This document shows, in pieces, positions 4,679 to 5,547 of a DNA stretch of 5,547 nt. Origin of the DNA: Pseudomonadota bacterium (lineage in GTDB: Bacteria; SAR324; NAC60-12); NCBI GenBank assembly GCA_014381795.1, contig JACNKY010000355.1, positions 1 to 5,547 on the forward strand, written 5' to 3'. Under the pieces are notes generated by a model. The model was not told where the DNA came from and made no database searches. It saw nothing but the letters and a program-made list of their open reading frames with translations. The first letter of the stretch is position 1. Every line of letters begins with the position of its first letter. Made by a program: the position numbers and the translations under genes.

Positions 4679-5547
4679 TTATTTACGTGATGCGAGTCCT
4701 TTTGGATCGTAAGGCGCATCCAGTGAAACTTGAGCAGGAAAGTGCCTGCAAGCAATTTCAACCTCAAAAATTCCTGTGTTCAGCATGGTGTCTATTTTCG
4801 TATCAACACTACCAATGTAACCCATCATCACGGCGCAACCAAGAGTATGCCCAAAAGTTCCGGATGTGGTACGTCCTACCAGCTTATTGTTCCACCAAAT
4901 CGGCTCTCCACCATGAGGAAATGCTTCAGAATCACTGACGGTGAGCATCGCCAGACGACGGAATACACCTTCGGCTTTTTGCTGAATGAGCGCTTCCCTG
5001 CCGATAAACCAATCAGGTTTTTCGAATTTAACAGCAAACTCGAGCCCGGCTTGCAGTGGGGTATCAGCCGGCCCAATTTCAAGCCCCCAGGCACAGTAAC
5101 CTTTTTCAATCCGTAAAGAACTGAGAGCCTCAACTCCCGCAAGTTTCAAACCGAGATTCTCTCCGGCCTTGAGGAGAACATCAAATACCGGAAGTGCAGA
5201 TTCGCTAGGAATATACAACTCCCAGCCCAACTCGCCTATGTAGGACAATCGCGCCGCACGAACCATTACTGGTCCTACCTCAACAGCGCGATGCGTGTAA
5301 TACGGAAATCCGGAGTTAGAAAAGTTGTCAGAACTAACTCGGTTCATTAACTCCCTCGACTTTGGCCCAGCAATGCTAATAACCGCATAGGCTCCTGTCA
5401 TGTCGGTAACAGTGACATGCTCTTCCGGCTTAATATTTCTGCGAATCCAATCTCGATCACGTACGGGTTGTCCTGTTCCAGTCACGAGTAAAAAATTTTC
5501 CTCATCCAAACGCATCAAAGTTAAATCACTTTCATAACAACCTCGTT
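4679..5547 (-). CDS. Dimethylglycine/sarcosine dehydrogenase-like protein, C-terminal GcvT part (5' end cut by window edge)
   Basis: The frame is open to the window edge, so the Met/Leu codons near 5518-5513 are internal and not a start: upstream codons read RGCYESDLTL, a conserved run in this family. The 288 visible residues form a GcvT (aminomethyltransferase) fold. Numbering from the first full codon, marks include FLLVTGTGQPVRD (18-30), DWIRRNI (32-38), AGPKSRELM (59-67), YIGELGWELYIP (102-113), LRIEKGYCAWG-EI (144-157), DTPLQAGLEFAVKF (161-174), FIGREAL (180-186), HGGEPIW (211-217), TSGTFGHTLG (227-236) and SLDAPYDPKG (274-283). In full-length relatives (about 800 residues) an N-terminal DAO flavin domain oxidises dimethylglycine, sarcosine or similar N-methyl amines, and this part passes the one-carbon unit to tetrahydrofolate. 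A stand-alone GcvT-like protein is less likely, because DxxRIEK-Y-xWG-xI-PxDTPL-AGL is typical of the fused dehydrogenases. The flavin half lies outside the window. The ABC permease gene starts 49 bp downstream. Confidence 0.9.
   Translation of the reverse strand, partial: RGCYESDLTLMRLDEENFLLVTGTGQPVRDRDWIRRNIKPEEHVTVTDMTGAYAVISIAGPKSRELMNRVSSDNFSNSGFPYYTHRAVEVGPVMVRAARLSYIGELGWELYIPSESALPVFDVLLKAGENLGLKLAGVEALSSLRIEKGYCAWGLEIGPADTPLQAGLEFAVKFEKPDWFIGREALIQQKAEGVFRRLAMLTVSDSEAFPHGGEPIWWNNKLVGRTTSGTFGHTLGCAVMMGYIGSVDTKIDTMLNTGIFEVEIACRHFPAQVSLDAPYDPKGLASRK

Noticed and set aside
4730..5116. 128-codon plus-strand open frame opposite the GcvT-domain gene
   Set aside because: No recognisable motif; the minus-strand frame matches the GcvT family throughout.

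Overview
The window is a compact bacterial catabolic gene cluster with everything on the minus strand, so it reads from position 5547 down to position 1. By eye the coding DNA is of moderate GC (roughly low-to-mid 40s percent) and the gaps are strongly AT-rich. The gene types are a flavin amine oxidoreductase carrying a GcvT domain, a polar amino-acid type ABC importer, a sarcosine-oxidase-like flavoprotein, a class III CoA-transferase and a TauD/TfdA dioxygenase. This mix is typical of free-living proteobacteria, notably marine lineages that live on amino acids and methylated amines. A SAR324-like or alphaproteobacterial source is only a guess; no rRNA or other marker gene is present.

Layout in order of transcription: (1) 5547-4679, the C-terminal part of a dimethylglycine/sarcosine-dehydrogenase-like protein (GcvT fold plus C-terminal barrel), cut by the window edge; (2) 4629-3724, a HisM-type ABC permease; (3) 3714-2959, its GlnQ/HisP-type ATPase, only 9 bp further on; (4) a 141-bp gap holding three inverted repeats and a possible promoter; (5) 2817-1639, a stand-alone FAD-dependent DAO-family oxidoreductase; (6) 1537-293, a CaiB/BaiF CoA-transferase that resembles succinyl-CoA:glutarate CoA-transferase (SUGCT); (7) 229-1, the first 76 codons of a TauD/TfdA-family Fe(II)/2-oxoglutarate dioxygenase, cut by the other window edge.

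Working model (inference): a small nitrogenous, probably N-methylated or amino-acid-like compound is imported by the ABC system. It is oxidised or demethylated by the two flavoproteins, with the GcvT domain passing the one-carbon unit to tetrahydrofolate. A resulting carboxylic acid is activated by the CoA-transferase, and the dioxygenase hydroxylates the substrate or an intermediate. No substrate-binding protein, second permease or regulator lies in the window, so the substrate cannot be named. I see no mobile elements, CRISPR arrays, tRNA or rRNA genes, and no gene-free stretch longer than 141 bp.
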